Shown: positions 17,276 through 27,244, numbered from the stretch's first letter. The stretch: DNA of 64,000 nucleotides from Ruegeria sp. HKCCA6707 (GCF_013033515.1 NZ_WQEG01000001.1:496001-560000); one strand, 5' to 3'. Program-made: numbers and translations. The notes: generated from the letters alone by a model not told the origin.

Positions 17276-17578
17276 ATGTCGAACACAGCAAAGTCCCTGG
17301 TTATCGCAACCGCAGTAGCAGCCGCAGTATCTGGTGTTGCAACAACCGCCTCCGCACAAGCGAAAGAAAAGTGCTATGGCATTTCGCTGGCCGGTCAGAA
17401 TGACTGCGCCGCAGGCCCGGGCACAACCTGCGCGGGCACCTCGACCGTCGATTATCAGGGCAACGCATGGACTTTGGTTGACGCAGGTACCTGCGCCTCG
17501 ATCGAACTGCCCGCCGAAGCCAACGGCACACCGCGCGAAGGTTCGCTGGAGCCGCTCGAGCGCGACCTGCCCGCATAA
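17276..17578 (+). CDS. bufA1: Bufferin-type metal-binding precursor peptide (DUF2282)
   Basis: This 100-residue peptide has a Sec-type signal ([20 protein letters not shown], cut probably after TASA, about residue 27). The short mature part holds four Cys: KCYG (33), NDC (44), TTC (52) and GTC (73), with VDYQGNAW between them. This is the DUF2282/bufferin signature; in Caulobacter such peptides are modified by an MNIO enzyme to Cys-derived heterocycles and buffer copper in the periplasm. The DUF692, DUF2063 and DoxX genes follow directly. AGAAGGA precedes the ATG; a longer frame from 17159 adds a non-signal leader. A stem-loop follows its stop. Confidence 0.9.
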   Translation: MSNTAKSLVIATAVAAAVSGVATTASAQAKEKCYGISLAGQNDCAAGPGTTCAGTSTVDYQGNAWTLVDAGTCASIELPAEANGTPREGSLEPLERDLPA

Positions 17579-17597
17579 GCGCAGCCTAAGAACAGCA

Positions 17598-17625
17598 AAA
17601 GGGCGGGCACCATCGCCCGCCCTTT
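17598..17625 (+). terminator. Intra-operon stem-loop between bufferin precursor and modifying enzyme
   Basis: AAAGGGCGGGC and GCCCGCCCTTT form an 11-bp perfect stem with a 6-base loop, 20 bases after the precursor stop and 24 before the bufB start. The T-run is only three long and lies within the stem, so it is probably a partial terminator or a 3' stabiliser. Either would make the precursor more abundant than its enzymes. Confidence 0.7.
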
Positions 17626-17648
17626 CGTCGTGATTGAGGAAGTGAAAA

Positions 17649-18506
17649 ATGTTGGACAATACTTATCGGTCAAATCGCCTACCCGCAGCACCGGGTGTGG
17701 GATATAAACCTCAGCATTTTTCCCAGATACTCGAGCATGCAGACCCAGTGGCATGGCTGGAAATACATGCCGAGAATTACATGGGTGACGGCGGGCGTCC
17801 TCTGGCGCAGCTGCGTCACCTCTCCGAACAGTTTCCCATTTCCGTGCACGGCGTTGGCTTGTCGATCGGTGGCGAAGGTCCACTTGCTCCAGACCACCTT
17901 GCGCGGTTGAAACACTTGGTTGGATGGTTGAATCCAGCCAGCTTTTCCGAGCATCTGGCCTGGTCGACTCATGACAGCCAATTCCTGAATGACCTGCTGC
18001 CGCTTCCCTATACCGACAGCACTTTGGCCCGCGTCTGCCAGCATATCGATCAAGTGCAGGACGTGGTTGGGCGGCAGATGCTGCTGGAAAACCCCTCCAG
18101 CTATCTTGCCTTCGAGGAAAGCACCTGGTCCGAGACCGATTTTCTGCGCGAAGTTTCGAACCGCACTGGTTGCGGCCTGCTTTTGGACGTCAACAACGTC
18201 TTCGTGTCCGCCACCAATCTCGCCTATTCGCCCCAAGGGTATATCGACGCATATCCGCTTGAAAAAGTGGACGAAATTCACTTAGGCGGCCATGACGAGG
18301 ACGAGGATGATCACGGTCGCCCTCTGTTGATCGACAGTCACGGCCGTGAAGTGGTCGACCCCGTTTGGGCCTTGCTGGACTACGTGTTGGAACGTTCTGG
18401 CCCCAAACCCCTGCTGGTCGAATGGGACACCGATGTTCCGGATTGGCCTGTGCTGCGGGCCGAGGCCAAACGTGCGCAGACCGCATTGGATCGGATCCCG
18501 GCATGA
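17649..18506 (+). CDS. bufB: MNIO-family (DUF692) bufferin-modifying iron oxidase
   Basis: This 285-residue TIM-barrel enzyme of the multinuclear non-haem iron-dependent oxidase family modifies Cys residues of RiPP precursors. Metal-site motifs are visible in order: LEIHAENYM (38-44), SVHGVGLS (65-72), SEHLAW (100-105), LENPSSY (146-152), [14 protein letters not shown] (178-191), EIHLGGH (209-215), LIDSHG (227-232) and LVEWDTDVP (256-264). All the usual His, Glu, Asp and Asn ligands appear present. It lies between the precursor and its DUF2063 partner, whose start overlaps its stop by ATGA. By analogy with Caulobacter it would act on the four-Cys peptide before export. Confidence 0.92.
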   Translation: MLDNTYRSNRLPAAPGVGYKPQHFSQILEHADPVAWLEIHAENYMGDGGRPLAQLRHLSEQFPISVHGVGLSIGGEGPLAPDHLARLKHLVGWLNPASFSEHLAWSTHDSQFLNDLLPLPYTDSTLARVCQHIDQVQDVVGRQMLLENPSSYLAFEESTWSETDFLREVSNRTGCGLLLDVNNVFVSATNLAYSPQGYIDAYPLEKVDEIHLGGHDEDEDDHGRPLLIDSHGREVVDPVWALLDYVLERSGPKPLLVEWDTDVPDWPVLRAEAKRAQTALDRIPA

Positions 18507-19264
18507 GTGTGAGCCAATCCAGTTTTCGCTCTGCCCTGTTGGATGCCAATCAACCGGTGCCGAAGGGCTTGCTGGACGCTCAAGCGCAGCCGGCAGGACG
18601 ACGCTTTAGCGTCTATCGCAACAATGTCGCGGTCTCTCTGACTGAGGCCATGCATCAGGCGTTTCCTGTGATCACCAAGTTGCTTGGCACGCAGAACATG
18701 GATGGGCTGGCCGGGATTTTCTTGCGCCAACACCCACCGACCTCGCCTTTGATGATGTTCTATGGCGAAGAGTTTCCAAGTTTTCTAGCTGGCATGCAGC
18801 AGCTATCGCATCTGGGATACCTGCCGGACGTCGCGCGTCTGGAACTGGCCCTCAGGCGGTCCTATCACGCAGCAGATGCGCAGCCGATCCCGGCTGAGGC
18901 GCTTGCCATAGATCCCGAAGATCTGATGCGTGCCAAATTGGGTCTGGCGCCGTCTCTAGAGGTACTGAAATCGGAATGGCCGATTCATGCGATCTGGGTG
19001 TTCAACACACAGCCCGACGCTCCGAAACCCCAGCCCGGAGGTCAGGATATCCTGATCACCCGGCCCGATTACGACCCTCAACCCCACGTCTTGCCCCCTG
19101 GTGGAGCAGACTGGATCAACCGCCTGCAAGACGGGCAAACCATCGGCCAAGCCTATGAGGCGACCGCCGCCGAAACCTCCGAGTTCGACCTTGGAACCAC
19201 ACTCGCCCTACTGCTTCAGGGCGAAGCTATAACTTCTGTGACTCTCGAAAGGCTGGAGACATGA
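18503..19264 (+). CDS. bufC: DUF2063 precursor-recognition partner of the MNIO enzyme
   Basis: This 253-residue protein has the DUF2063 N-terminal domain (annotated in databases as putative DNA-binding), with [18 protein letters not shown] and FPVITKLLG near residues 35-65, then a second variable domain. In MNIO systems such proteins bind the precursor leader and deliver it to the oxidase; the DNA-binding label is historical. It overlaps bufB (ATGA at 18503-18506) and doxX (ATGA at 19261-19264), so the three genes are tightly coupled. A longer frame from 18365 would overlap bufB extensively and is rejected. Confidence 0.88.
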   Translation: MSVSQSSFRSALLDANQPVPKGLLDAQAQPAGRRFSVYRNNVAVSLTEAMHQAFPVITKLLGTQNMDGLAGIFLRQHPPTSPLMMFYGEEFPSFLAGMQQLSHLGYLPDVARLELALRRSYHAADAQPIPAEALAIDPEDLMRAKLGLAPSLEVLKSEWPIHAIWVFNTQPDAPKPQPGGQDILITRPDYDPQPHVLPPGGADWINRLQDGQTIGQAYEATAAETSEFDLGTTLALLLQGEAITSVTLERLET

Positions 19265-19779
19265 TTGCCCTGATCTCATCCTACAACAACGCTGTCGAAA
19301 CGGTGGATGCCAAATCCGGTTGGCTGACCCCAACCCTGGCACGGCTGGTCTTTATCGCCGTCCTTCTTGTGTATTACTGGAACTCGGCCTCGCTGAAGAT
19401 CGACGGCTCGATCTTCTCGGCCTCCGCCGGTGCCTTTGGCCAGATCTTCCCGAAGGCAGCCGAAGCGGTTTTGTATGACGTCACGCAAATGACCTTTTTC
19501 CAGCGCGTCGTGATTTTCTTTGGCACGGTTGCAGAGTTCGTTCTGCCTGCTTTGCTGTTGGTCGGCTTGCTCACCCGCTTTGCCGCCTTGGCGATGATCG
19601 GCTTTGTCTGGGTTCAAACCCTGGTCGATGTCACCGGCCACGGCGTTACACTGGGCAGCTTGTTCAATTCCGCGCCTGACCTGATGGATCAGCGTGTGAT
19701 GTGGACGTTCCTGTTCCTTGTGATCTTTATCAATGGCGCAGGTCCGCTGTCGCTGGACCGTCTGTTGCGTCTGAAGTGA
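19261..19779 (+). CDS. DoxX-family membrane protein of the bufferin operon
   Basis: This 172-residue protein has four hydrophobic segments (about 27-45, 75-105, 108-128 and 145-165), with the DoxX pattern of Gly and aromatic residues (VAEFVLPALLLVGLLTRFAAL). DoxX proteins are often encoded in bufferin clusters and may supply electrons or help handle the metal or oxygen at the inner membrane; their exact role is unsettled. It overlaps bufC by four bases and ends the operon. The next gene is convergent and begins one base after its stop. Confidence 0.85.
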   Translation: MIALISSYNNAVETVDAKSGWLTPTLARLVFIAVLLVYYWNSASLKIDGSIFSASAGAFGQIFPKAAEAVLYDVTQMTFFQRVVIFFGTVAEFVLPALLLVGLLTRFAALAMIGFVWVQTLVDVTGHGVTLGSLFNSAPDLMDQRVMWTFLFLVIFINGAGPLSLDRLLRLK

Positions 19780-19780
19780 T

Positions 19781-20149
19781 CTAGAAATGTGCCTTGGGCT
19801 GATCCGGTTTTCCCGCGGCCAGCCCAAGGACGCCTGCCACTCCGGCAAACACAATCGGGAACATGGTGAAAGCGCCAAAACCAAAGGCGTAGTACATGCC
19901 CGCAGCTGAAATCAGCAAAAACACACCCGCAACCAAAGCCCTCGCATGCGCCATTGCACCACCCGCGATGGCCAAAAGCGGCGCCAAGATTGACACGGTC
20001 TGCACCAATCCCGGGTTGTCGACCTGCTCTGCAAGGCCTTCGATTTCTCCGAACTGATTGATCAGCGCGACAAAACCATATCCAAAGAAACCGACTATCA
20101 TTCCGATCAGGCCAGCGACGATACCCAAGATCATGGCGGCGTTGCGCAT
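19781..20149 (-). CDS. Small four-helix inner membrane protein
   Basis: This 122-residue protein is almost wholly hydrophobic, with about four membrane segments (near 5-27, 52-70, 72-88 and 90-110) and a short charged loop between the first two (QFGEIEGLAEQVDN). The general look is that of DUF4064-like small membrane proteins, but I cannot assign a family securely. It is convergent with the DoxX gene. The ATG at 20149 is the natural start. Nothing in the sequence points to a substrate. Confidence 0.65.
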   Translation of the reverse strand: MRNAAMILGIVAGLIGMIVGFFGYGFVALINQFGEIEGLAEQVDNPGLVQTVSILAPLLAIAGGAMAHARALVAGVFLLISAAGMYYAFGFGAFTMFPIVFAGVAGVLGLAAGKPDQPKAHF

Positions 20150-20190
20150 TTATCATTCTCCAAACTGGTCGGGTTCAGGTAAGAAGCCGA

Positions 20191-20508
20191 TCAAGCGATG
20201 CCAAGACTTTTACGGGTTTCTTCAGTCCACCCCAGGAAAAGTGCGCCCTCGTTCTCGATCAAAGGCCGTTTCATCAATGTGGGATGATCAACCAAAAGCT
20301 CCAGCGGCGGCCGTGTGCGTTGAGTTTCGTCCAATTCGCGCCATGTGGTCGATCGGGTATTGAGCAAAGCCTTGCCGAAAGTTTCAAACGCTTGCGAAAG
20401 GACCGATTTCGGTACACCCTCTGCCCTGACGTCAACAAACTCGGCATTTGGAAGATATTTCAGTGTCTTACGACAAGTATCGCAAGTCTTTAGTCCATAA
20501 AGGCGCAT
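20191..20508 (-). CDS. ArsC/Spx/YffB-family thioredoxin-fold protein
   Basis: This 105-residue protein begins MRLYGLKTCDTCRKTLKYL, with Cys9 and Cys12 at the start of a thioredoxin-like fold. It continues with LLVDHPTLMKRPLIE, the conserved KRP segment of the ArsC family. Members include arsenate reductases and the poorly understood YffB. The absence of ars genes nearby favours a general YffB-like reductase over arsenic detoxification. It is transcribed alone or with the small membrane protein gene 41 bases downstream. Confidence 0.85.
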   Translation of the reverse strand: MRLYGLKTCDTCRKTLKYLPNAEFVDVRAEGVPKSVLSQAFETFGKALLNTRSTTWRELDETQRTRPPLELLVDHPTLMKRPLIENEGALFLGWTEETRKSLGIA

Positions 20509-20722
20509 ATTTCGAGAGTTCCTGTTTTTGATGCAAAAATGGGCAAAAACGCCAACTGATCCCGGTTATTCTTGATTTTTTGCTTTACCGTGCAATGTTG
20601 AAAAAGGTGAAACACGCAATCCGGGCCGTATCGTTTGGGCGAAACAGTGTTGTATTGCGATCGCGCCAACCACTGCCCCGCCAATTTAGGGGATGACGTG
20701 AAAGTAGAAGGAGACACGGGAA

Positions 20723-20929
20723 ATGCCAACCGGCACCGTGAAATGGTTTAATACCACTAAAGGCTACGGGTTTATCGCCCCCGATGAAGGCGGCAAAGAC
20801 GTGTTTGTGCATATCTCAGCCGTTGAACGTTCCGGTCTGACCGGGCTCGCTGATAATCAAAAGGTCTCGTACGAGTTGCAGGACGGACGCGACGGTCGTC
20901 AGATGGCGGCTGATTTGAAGCCATTGTAA
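20723..20929 (+). CDS. Cold-shock protein (CspA family)
   Basis: This 68-residue single cold-shock domain has RNP1 as KGYGFI and RNP2 as VFVHIS, preceded by GTVKWFN. It binds single-stranded nucleic acid and acts as an RNA chaperone. A strong ribosome site (GAAGGAGA) lies 9 bases before the ATG. The 214-base leader region between it and the divergent ArsC-like gene is A+T-rich at its left end and is large enough for a structured 5' UTR, common in csp genes; I saw no specific element there. Confidence 0.95.
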   Translation: MPTGTVKWFNTTKGYGFIAPDEGGKDVFVHISAVERSGLTGLADNQKVSYELQDGRDGRQMAADLKPL

Positions 20930-20936
20930 TCGGTTC

Positions 20937-20953
20937 CACCCGTAAACCGGGTG
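20937..20953 (+). terminator. Weak terminator-like stem after the csp gene
   Basis: CACCCG (20937-20942) and CGGGTG (20948-20953) form a 6-bp stem with a TAAAC loop, followed by AGATTTATTC. It lies 8 bases after the csp stop. The T-run is poor, so termination is only possible. Confidence 0.35.
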
Positions 20954-21047
20954 AGATTTATTCAGGTTGACGGCCAATTAGCGGCCGTTAACCACACAAC
21001 AAGACCTATCCCCGCGCAGGATTGTCCTGTTCGTGGGCAAACCAGTG

Positions 21048-21314
21048 TTAGCCCATGGCCACGATGCAGGACGTGCCGGTGGCGTAGGTCACAACCATGG
21101 TCCAATCGCCAGTTTCGCTGGTCCAGACCTCCATCATTTGCTCCGGGCCACGCATGCCAGAGGCGGTCTGCTGCGCCCGGAAATGACGTTCCAGCTTGTC
21201 ATGCATGCGCTCGGTCGGTTCGCAGATCACCTCAGCGATCGGTGATTTCGCCTGCGCCGTACCTGCCAGTAGCAAAGCAAGGCCAATTCCGTTCATCGAT
21301 TGTCTCAGTATCAT
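21048..21314 (-). CDS. Small exported protein of unknown function
   Basis: This 88-residue protein has a short signal peptide (core IGLALLLAGTAQA, cut near residue 22). The mature domain has two Cys (VICEP near 30 and TSCIVAMG near the end) that could form a disulfide, and a MEVWTSETGDWTMVV strand pair. I have the impression of a conserved Rhodobacterales periplasmic family but know no function. An alternative ATG at 21296 would shorten the signal by six residues. It is transcribed towards the csp gene. Confidence 0.65.
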   Translation of the reverse strand: MILRQSMNGIGLALLLAGTAQAKSPIAEVICEPTERMHDKLERHFRAQQTASGMRGPEQMMEVWTSETGDWTMVVTYATGTSCIVAMG

Positions 21315-21367
21315 GAAACCAATGTAACGGTTTCATGACGCCTTGTATAGACAACTGATATGCGAAT

Positions 21368-22279
21368 TCAGCCTTCGCGTATCACATCCTGAAACTCACG
21401 CCATTCCCGCGCCGTCAGGCCTGATGTCTCTTGCGTCACATCCTCGCCGGCCAGCATACGGCGCAGGCAAGTGACCATCTGGGCCGACAGACTCACCGCA
21501 CCCAATCGGTAATCTTCGAACGCGCGATAGGCAAAGGGCACCCAGTCCGACACGATTTTGCACATGGCATCCGCATAGACACGGATCTCGTATTGCGCAT
21601 GTGGATCGGCGCGCAGGCGCAGGAAGTGGAACAGGTTGTGCAAATCAACCTTCCAATACCATTGGGTATAGATATTGGCGGGCAGGTTCATCCGCGCGAG
21701 TTCACGGGCCAGACCCTGCTGGCCGTCCTGATCAATCATCGCCTCGTAATTGTCGTAGCAGCGCGCGCTGTCGGCCTTGAGGATTTCCAGCACACGCGCG
21801 GCCTCTTCCCCTTGCAGCGCTTCGCCCCGGCCCTGGTTGTTGATCTCGGATTGTGCCGCCACATGTTCGGGGGCCGGGATATAGAATTCGCGGTCCAGGA
21901 TCGAATAGCGGGCCGAGTATTCGTTCACATTCGCGGTCCGATGGCGGATCCACTGGCGGGCAACAAAGACGGGCAGTTTGACGTGCAATTTGATCTCGCA
22001 CATCTCGAACGGGGTCGAGTGCCAATGGCGCATCAGATAGCGAATTAGCCCTTCATCATTCTGTACCGATTTGGTGCCCTTGCCATAGGACACCCGAGCG
22101 GCCTGACAAATGGCAGCGTCATCCCCCATATAGTCGATCACGCGAACAAAGCCATGGTCCAGCACTTGATGCGCCGTGTAGAGATGATCCTCCATGCCCT
22201 CGGCCACGACACGGCGCGTCGGTTGTGACTGCGCCCGTTGTGCCTCGATTTCGGCCTGCTGGTCGGCGGACAAAGGCAT
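21368..22279 (-). CDS. thyX: Flavin-dependent thymidylate synthase
   Basis: This 303-residue enzyme makes dTMP from dUMP using methylene-tetrahydrofolate and FAD. The ThyX signature [14 protein letters not shown] is present, with further family segments ([39 protein letters not shown]). The length is on the long side of ThyX, as in other alphaproteobacteria. The ATG at 22279 is preceded by AGGAGAG; a longer frame reaching 22510 would overlap the divergent glyoxalase gene and is rejected. ThyX use implies that thyA may be absent from this genome. Confidence 0.96.
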   Translation of the reverse strand: MPLSADQQAEIEAQRAQSQPTRRVVAEGMEDHLYTAHQVLDHGFVRVIDYMGDDAAICQAARVSYGKGTKSVQNDEGLIRYLMRHWHSTPFEMCEIKLHVKLPVFVARQWIRHRTANVNEYSARYSILDREFYIPAPEHVAAQSEINNQGRGEALQGEEAARVLEILKADSARCYDNYEAMIDQDGQQGLARELARMNLPANIYTQWYWKVDLHNLFHFLRLRADPHAQYEIRVYADAMCKIVSDWVPFAYRAFEDYRLGAVSLSAQMVTCLRRMLAGEDVTQETSGLTAREWREFQDVIREG

Positions 22280-22455
22280 GAAACTCTCCTTTTCAACAAT
22301 GAGTCGCTGGCCACTATATCTCGACATCGTGACCACAGGAACCGCGAGATGTGGGTCGACGTCAGGTTTTCGCACTTCTTCGCACCCTGCCCCCTCGACA
22401 GTCATGGGCTGCGCGCTAAGGTGCAAGTCATCTAATGTATTGAAAGGAAGCCACG

Positions 22456-22884
22456 ATGGCGCTGACATATCTGCACACCATGGTCCGCGTGAAGGATCTG
22501 GAGAAATCAATGGCCTTCTATGAATTGCTGGGTCTCAAGGAAATTCGTCGGCATGACAGCGAAGCGGGACGCTTTTCGCTGATCTTCATGGCACCTCCGG
22601 GTCAGGAAGACGCACCGATTGAATTGACCCATAATTGGGATGGCGATGATGAATTGCCCAGCGACAGCCGCCATTTCGGCCACCTCGCCTATGGCGTCGA
22701 CAACATCTACGAGATGTGCCAGCACCTGCAGGATAATGGTGTCACCATCAACCGCCCACCGCGCGATGGCCGTATGGCTTTTGTCCGCTCACCTGACAAT
22801 ATCTCGATCGAGCTGCTGCAAAACGGTGATGCGCTGGAACCGGCGGAACCCTGGGCCAGCATGGAAAGCACCGGCCACTGGTAA
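22456..22884 (+). CDS. gloA: Lactoylglutathione lyase (glyoxalase I)
   Basis: This 142-residue VOC-fold enzyme converts the methylglyoxal-glutathione hemithioacetal to S-lactoylglutathione. The four metal ligands can be placed at His7 (LHT), Glu56 (PIEL), His76 (HFGHLAYG) and Glu119 (SIELLQ), matching the spacing of the E. coli enzyme. The length fits nickel-type bacterial GloA. It is divergent from thyX and is followed by a clear terminator. The ATG at 22456 has GAAAGGAAG upstream. Confidence 0.95.
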   Translation: MALTYLHTMVRVKDLEKSMAFYELLGLKEIRRHDSEAGRFSLIFMAPPGQEDAPIELTHNWDGDDELPSDSRHFGHLAYGVDNIYEMCQHLQDNGVTINRPPRDGRMAFVRSPDNISIELLQNGDALEPAEPWASMESTGHW

Positions 22885-22902
22885 TCCCATCTGATCTGAA
22901 GG

Positions 22903-22926
22903 GCTGGCCGCGTTGGCCAGCTTTTT
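22903..22926 (+). terminator. Rho-independent terminator of gloA
   Basis: GCTGGCC and GGCCAGC form a 7-bp stem with a GCGTT loop, followed by TTTTT. It lies 18 bases after the gloA stop and before the convergent MarR gene. Confidence 0.85.
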
Positions 22927-22945
22927 CATTGGCGCGTTTGTGAGG

Positions 22946-23443
22946 TCAGTAGATATAGCGGATCTGGTCCGTCCAATATCTCTCCACCCGGCGCAACGAG
23001 CTGGTGATATCCTCGATCCCTTCAGCGCCCAGCACACCCCGTCCCTGCAGGCCTTCGGCGTGACGGGCGAACAGTTCTGAAACGATATCACGGATCTCTC
23101 GCCCGCGCGGGGTAAGCCTGACTCGGACGGATCTGCGGTCAATTTCGCAGCGCTGGTGGTGCATATAGCCCATTTCGACCAGTTTCTTGAGATTGTAGCT
23201 GACATTGCTGCCCTGATAGTAACCACGGCTCTTCAACTCTCCGGCGGTGACTTCATGGTCGCCAATGTTGAACAGCAACAAGGCCTGAACCGCGTTGATC
23301 TCAAGCACGCCGACCCGCTCGAACTCATCCTTAATGACGTCCAGCAGTAGTCGGTGCAAACGCTCAACCAAGGCCAGCGCTTCCAGATAGCTGTTCATAA
23401 AGCCCTTACTGCCCGGTGTGGAAACCTGCATTTCCATACTCAT
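22946..23443 (-). CDS. MarR-family transcriptional regulator (LdtR-like)
   Basis: This 165-residue winged-helix regulator has a recognition-helix region (GELKSRGYYQGSNVSYNLKKLVEMGY) and a wing (RRSVRVRLTPRGREI), flanked by dimerisation helices. The GYYQGSNVSYNLKKL segment resembles the LdtR regulators of Rhizobiales, which control peptidoglycan L,D-transpeptidase genes and stress responses; that closeness is from memory. It has its own ribosome site (GGAGGATC). Its target genes are not evident here. It is convergent with gloA and lies downstream of sdhE on the same strand. Confidence 0.85.
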   Translation of the reverse strand: MSMEMQVSTPGSKGFMNSYLEALALVERLHRLLLDVIKDEFERVGVLEINAVQALLLFNIGDHEVTAGELKSRGYYQGSNVSYNLKKLVEMGYMHHQRCEIDRRSVRVRLTPRGREIRDIVSELFARHAEGLQGRGVLGAEGIEDITSSLRRVERYWTDQIRYIY

Positions 23444-23520
23444 ACGATCCTCCGATTCACTCGCGCCGTTTAAGACAGGATGGCGCGAATTCCCGAAAAT
23501 CGGTTAAGCCGTATTTTATG

Positions 23521-23778
23521 TTATTTTTGAAACGTTTGCGCGATGTCAGAGATCAGATCGGCCAAAGCCTGCGGCGGTGCGGCCTGCCCTGTCACCCATT
23601 GGTACAGATCCTGATCATTCTCAAGCAGCAACTGATCATATAAATCCAACGCAGCGTCATCCATGGCCGCCAAATTGCGATCCGCATACGCGGCCAGGAT
23701 CAAATCCATCTCTTTGATACCGCGCCGCATCGAGCGCATTTGCATACGCTTGATCCGGTTCTCTCGGGTCTCACTCAT
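23521..23778 (-). CDS. sdhE: Succinate dehydrogenase flavinylation factor
   Basis: This 85-residue protein belongs to the SdhE/DUF339 family and helps attach FAD covalently to SdhA. The conserved RGxxE motif is visible in RRGIKEMD, with the ensuing helices (LYDQLLLENDQDLYQWVTG) at the expected positions. It overlaps the upstream HTH regulator gene by four bases (ATGA), so the two are translationally coupled. No sdh genes lie in the window. Confidence 0.93.
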   Translation of the reverse strand: MSETRENRIKRMQMRSMRRGIKEMDLILAAYADRNLAAMDDAALDLYDQLLLENDQDLYQWVTGQAAPPQALADLISDIAQTFQK

Positions 23779-24167
23779 GCGCTGCGTTCCAGCGTTCGAC
23801 GCAGCGCCTTTTCGACCCGAGCCAGTTTTTCCGAACTAGCCCGCATCTCGCCGCGGATCGCGCGGATCTCGGCCAATAGCGGGGCCAGTTCGGTGTCCAA
23901 CGGCTCCTCGTCCAGCGGAGACTCGGTCCCCTCGCCCTCGCCAGTCAGCAGCCAACGGATCGAGACATTCAACATGCCCGCCATCATCGACAATTTGTTG
24001 GCGCGCGGTTCAGACAAATCGTCTTCCCAGTTGACGATTGTGGCCTTTTTCACCCCCAGACGACGCGCCAACTGAACCTGCGTCATTCCGGCAGCTTCGC
24101 GCGCACCTGCGACCCGATCCCCAAAGGTTGCGGCCTCGGGTCCGAACCAATCCGTTTCTTCATTCAT
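23775..24167 (-). CDS. XRE-family HTH regulator coupled to sdhE
   Basis: This 130-residue protein has a Cro/CI-type helix-turn-helix near residues 17-70 (FGDRVAGAREAAGMTQVQLARRLGVKKATIVNWE). An acidic linker follows, then a C-terminal coiled coil (LLAEIRAIRGEMRASSEKLARVEKALRRTL). The ATG at 24167 is used; an upstream extension would overlap the divergent aminotransferase gene. Its stop overlaps the sdhE start. The context suggests a link to respiratory-chain assembly, but the target is unknown. Confidence 0.85.
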   Translation of the reverse strand: MNEETDWFGPEAATFGDRVAGAREAAGMTQVQLARRLGVKKATIVNWEDDLSEPRANKLSMMAGMLNVSIRWLLTGEGEGTESPLDEEPLDTELAPLLAEIRAIRGEMRASSEKLARVEKALRRTLERSA

Positions 24168-24225
24168 ACGCGCCCATGGCTCCTGTGCTCTATCGGCTTG
24201 ATCGTCTTTGGGCGGCACCCTATGA

Positions 24226-25461
<1,236 letters not shown>

Positions 25462-25474
25462 TCGGAGGACGGCC

Positions 25475-25876
25475 ATGTCCACTGAATTGCCCGAGTATTA
25501 CTTCCGTGTTCGCGAGAACGGTGCTGCCGTGTTCAAAGTGGACACGGCAAACCGGCATCAGCGGATCGAGATGACGCAGATCGCTGTGCTGAACATTCGC
25601 AATGGCGAGGTCAAGCCACATGGCCAGCAGGTGTTGACCGAGGCCGACAAAGCAGAGATTGATCGCTGGATGGACGCGCGCAAAGCCGTGCTGGCGCAGC
25701 GCGATATGGATGATATCCACCGGGCCGTCGACCATCTGAACCTGACCACTCAATGGGCACAATCCAAGGCCACGGAGGCTCAGTTGGAAGACGTCACCGA
25801 CCGATTGCTCATGGCGATGCACGATCTGCGCGCGGTTTTGGTGCGCAAAAAGGCGGATCGGCTGTCCGGAAAATAG
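25475..25876 (+). CDS. Small conserved soluble protein of unknown function
   Basis: This 133-residue charged protein has an N-terminal beta region (YYFRVRENGAAVFKVDTANRHQRIEM) and a helical, probably coiled C-terminal half (DKAEIDRWMDARKAVLAQRDMDDIHRAVDHL). There is no signal, membrane segment or Cys. The ATG at 25475 has GGAGGAC upstream and follows the aminotransferase by 13 bases, so they are probably co-transcribed. It is likely a family restricted to Rhodobacterales; the function is unknown. Confidence 0.75.
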   Translation: MSTELPEYYFRVRENGAAVFKVDTANRHQRIEMTQIAVLNIRNGEVKPHGQQVLTEADKAEIDRWMDARKAVLAQRDMDDIHRAVDHLNLTTQWAQSKATEAQLEDVTDRLLMAMHDLRAVLVRKKADRLSGK

Positions 25877-25879
25877 TGG

Positions 25880-27244
25880 CTAGGTCGCCGGAAGTGCGAT
25901 TGCACGCACTGCATGCAACCAGAAACGCGCCATCAACAAGACGGCAGCACAGGCCAATCCCAGCACCAGCCCCAGCCAGACGCCGATACCATTCATGCCT
26001 TGAACAAAGCCAAAATAGTAGGACGCGGGCAGCCCAATGACCCAATAGCTGAGCGCCGCCATCACCATCGGTGCTTTGGCATCCTGCAAGCCACGTAGCA
26101 ATCCAAGCGCGATGACCTGAGCACCATCCACCAGTTGAAACAACGCAGCCATCGCCAAAAGGCCCGTCCCGATCATCAGAATCTCGGGCCGCTGCGGATC
26201 ACCGGATTTCATGAACAGTGAAATCAGCGGCTCGGCACAGGTCAGGAACAAGATGATCGTTGCCAGCGACATGATCAGAGACATGACCGTGACGGTGACC
26301 GCGCCTTTTTCAAGATGTGCCCGGTCCTGACGCCCCAATGCATTGCCTGCGCGGATCGTGGCCACGTTCGACAAGCCCAGATGCACCATGAAGGTGGCCG
26401 ACGCGAGATTGAGCGCGATGCCATGGGCCGCCAGCGGCACCGGCCCAAGCCAGCCCATCATCACGGCTGAAGCTGCAAAAAGCGAAACCTCGGCCAATGT
26501 GGTCAGACCGATGGGCACGCCCAAACGCAGCACGCTCATGAACATGTCCCAATCCGGTCTCCAAAACCTCTGGAACAGGCTGTGCTCCGGTAGTACCCGC
26601 ACCGCATAGATCACCACGCAGAGCAAAGACACGATCTGAGTGACAACCGACGCGATGGCGGCACCCCGTACCCCAAGCTCGGGCGCGCCCCAATTGCCGA
26701 AGATCAGCGCATAGTTGGTCAAACCGTTGACCACCGCCGCCACAACGGTGATCCACAATACGATCTGGGTCCGCTCCAACGCCGCCAGATAGGATTTCAT
26801 GACCATGACCAACAGCGCAGGAAACAAGCCCCAGCCAGCAATGCGCAGGTATTCTGACGCAGTTTCAGCCACTTGCGGCTCTTGCTTGATGGCGATCAGA
26901 ACCGGGTAGGACCACCACAGCAAAGGCATCATGATCACGGAATAGATCAGCGACAGCCACAACCCCATGCGGGTAGACCGACGAATGCGCGTCTGATCTT
27001 CCTCGGCGGCAGCGGTGGCAACCATCGGCATGACCGCCCAGCCAAACCCGGCACCAAACAGGAACAGAACAAAGAAATAGCTGCTGGCCAATGTCACCGC
27101 CGCCAGCGCTTCGACCCCGTACCATCCCAGCATGACGGTATCGGTCAGACCAATGGCAAACTGCGCCAGATGGCCGCCGATCAGCGGCAGCCCCAGCACA
27201 GTAATGGCCCGTACATGGCCGCGATATGTCATCCCGTTTTGCAT
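25880..27244 (-). CDS. MATE-family multidrug efflux transporter
   Basis: This is a 454-residue protein with twelve membrane segments in the MATE/NorM arrangement. Visible landmarks are LGLPLIGGHLAQFAIGLTDTVMLGWYG in helix 1-2 and a repeat of the pattern in the second half (LGVPIGLTTLAEVSLFAASAVMMGWLG). It would export cationic drugs or metabolites in exchange for sodium or protons. I chose ATG 27244; ATG 27232 (MTYRGHV) is also plausible. It is convergent with the small gene ending at 25876 and follows ppk2 on the same strand after 82 bases. Confidence 0.93.
   Translation of the reverse strand: MQNGMTYRGHVRAITVLGLPLIGGHLAQFAIGLTDTVMLGWYGVEALAAVTLASSYFFVLFLFGAGFGWAVMPMVATAAAEEDQTRIRRSTRMGLWLSLIYSVIMMPLLWWSYPVLIAIKQEPQVAETASEYLRIAGWGLFPALLVMVMKSYLAALERTQIVLWITVVAAVVNGLTNYALIFGNWGAPELGVRGAAIASVVTQIVSLLCVVIYAVRVLPEHSLFQRFWRPDWDMFMSVLRLGVPIGLTTLAEVSLFAASAVMMGWLGPVPLAAHGIALNLASATFMVHLGLSNVATIRAGNALGRQDRAHLEKGAVTVTVMSLIMSLATIILFLTCAEPLISLFMKSGDPQRPEILMIGTGLLAMAALFQLVDGAQVIALGLLRGLQDAKAPMVMAALSYWVIGLPASYYFGFVQGMNGIGVWLGLVLGLACAAVLLMARFWLHAVRAIALPAT

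Noticed and set aside
22280..22510. N-terminal extension of thyX to 22510
   Set aside because: It would overlap the divergent gloA start. The ATG at 22279 has AGGAGAG and begins the conserved part.
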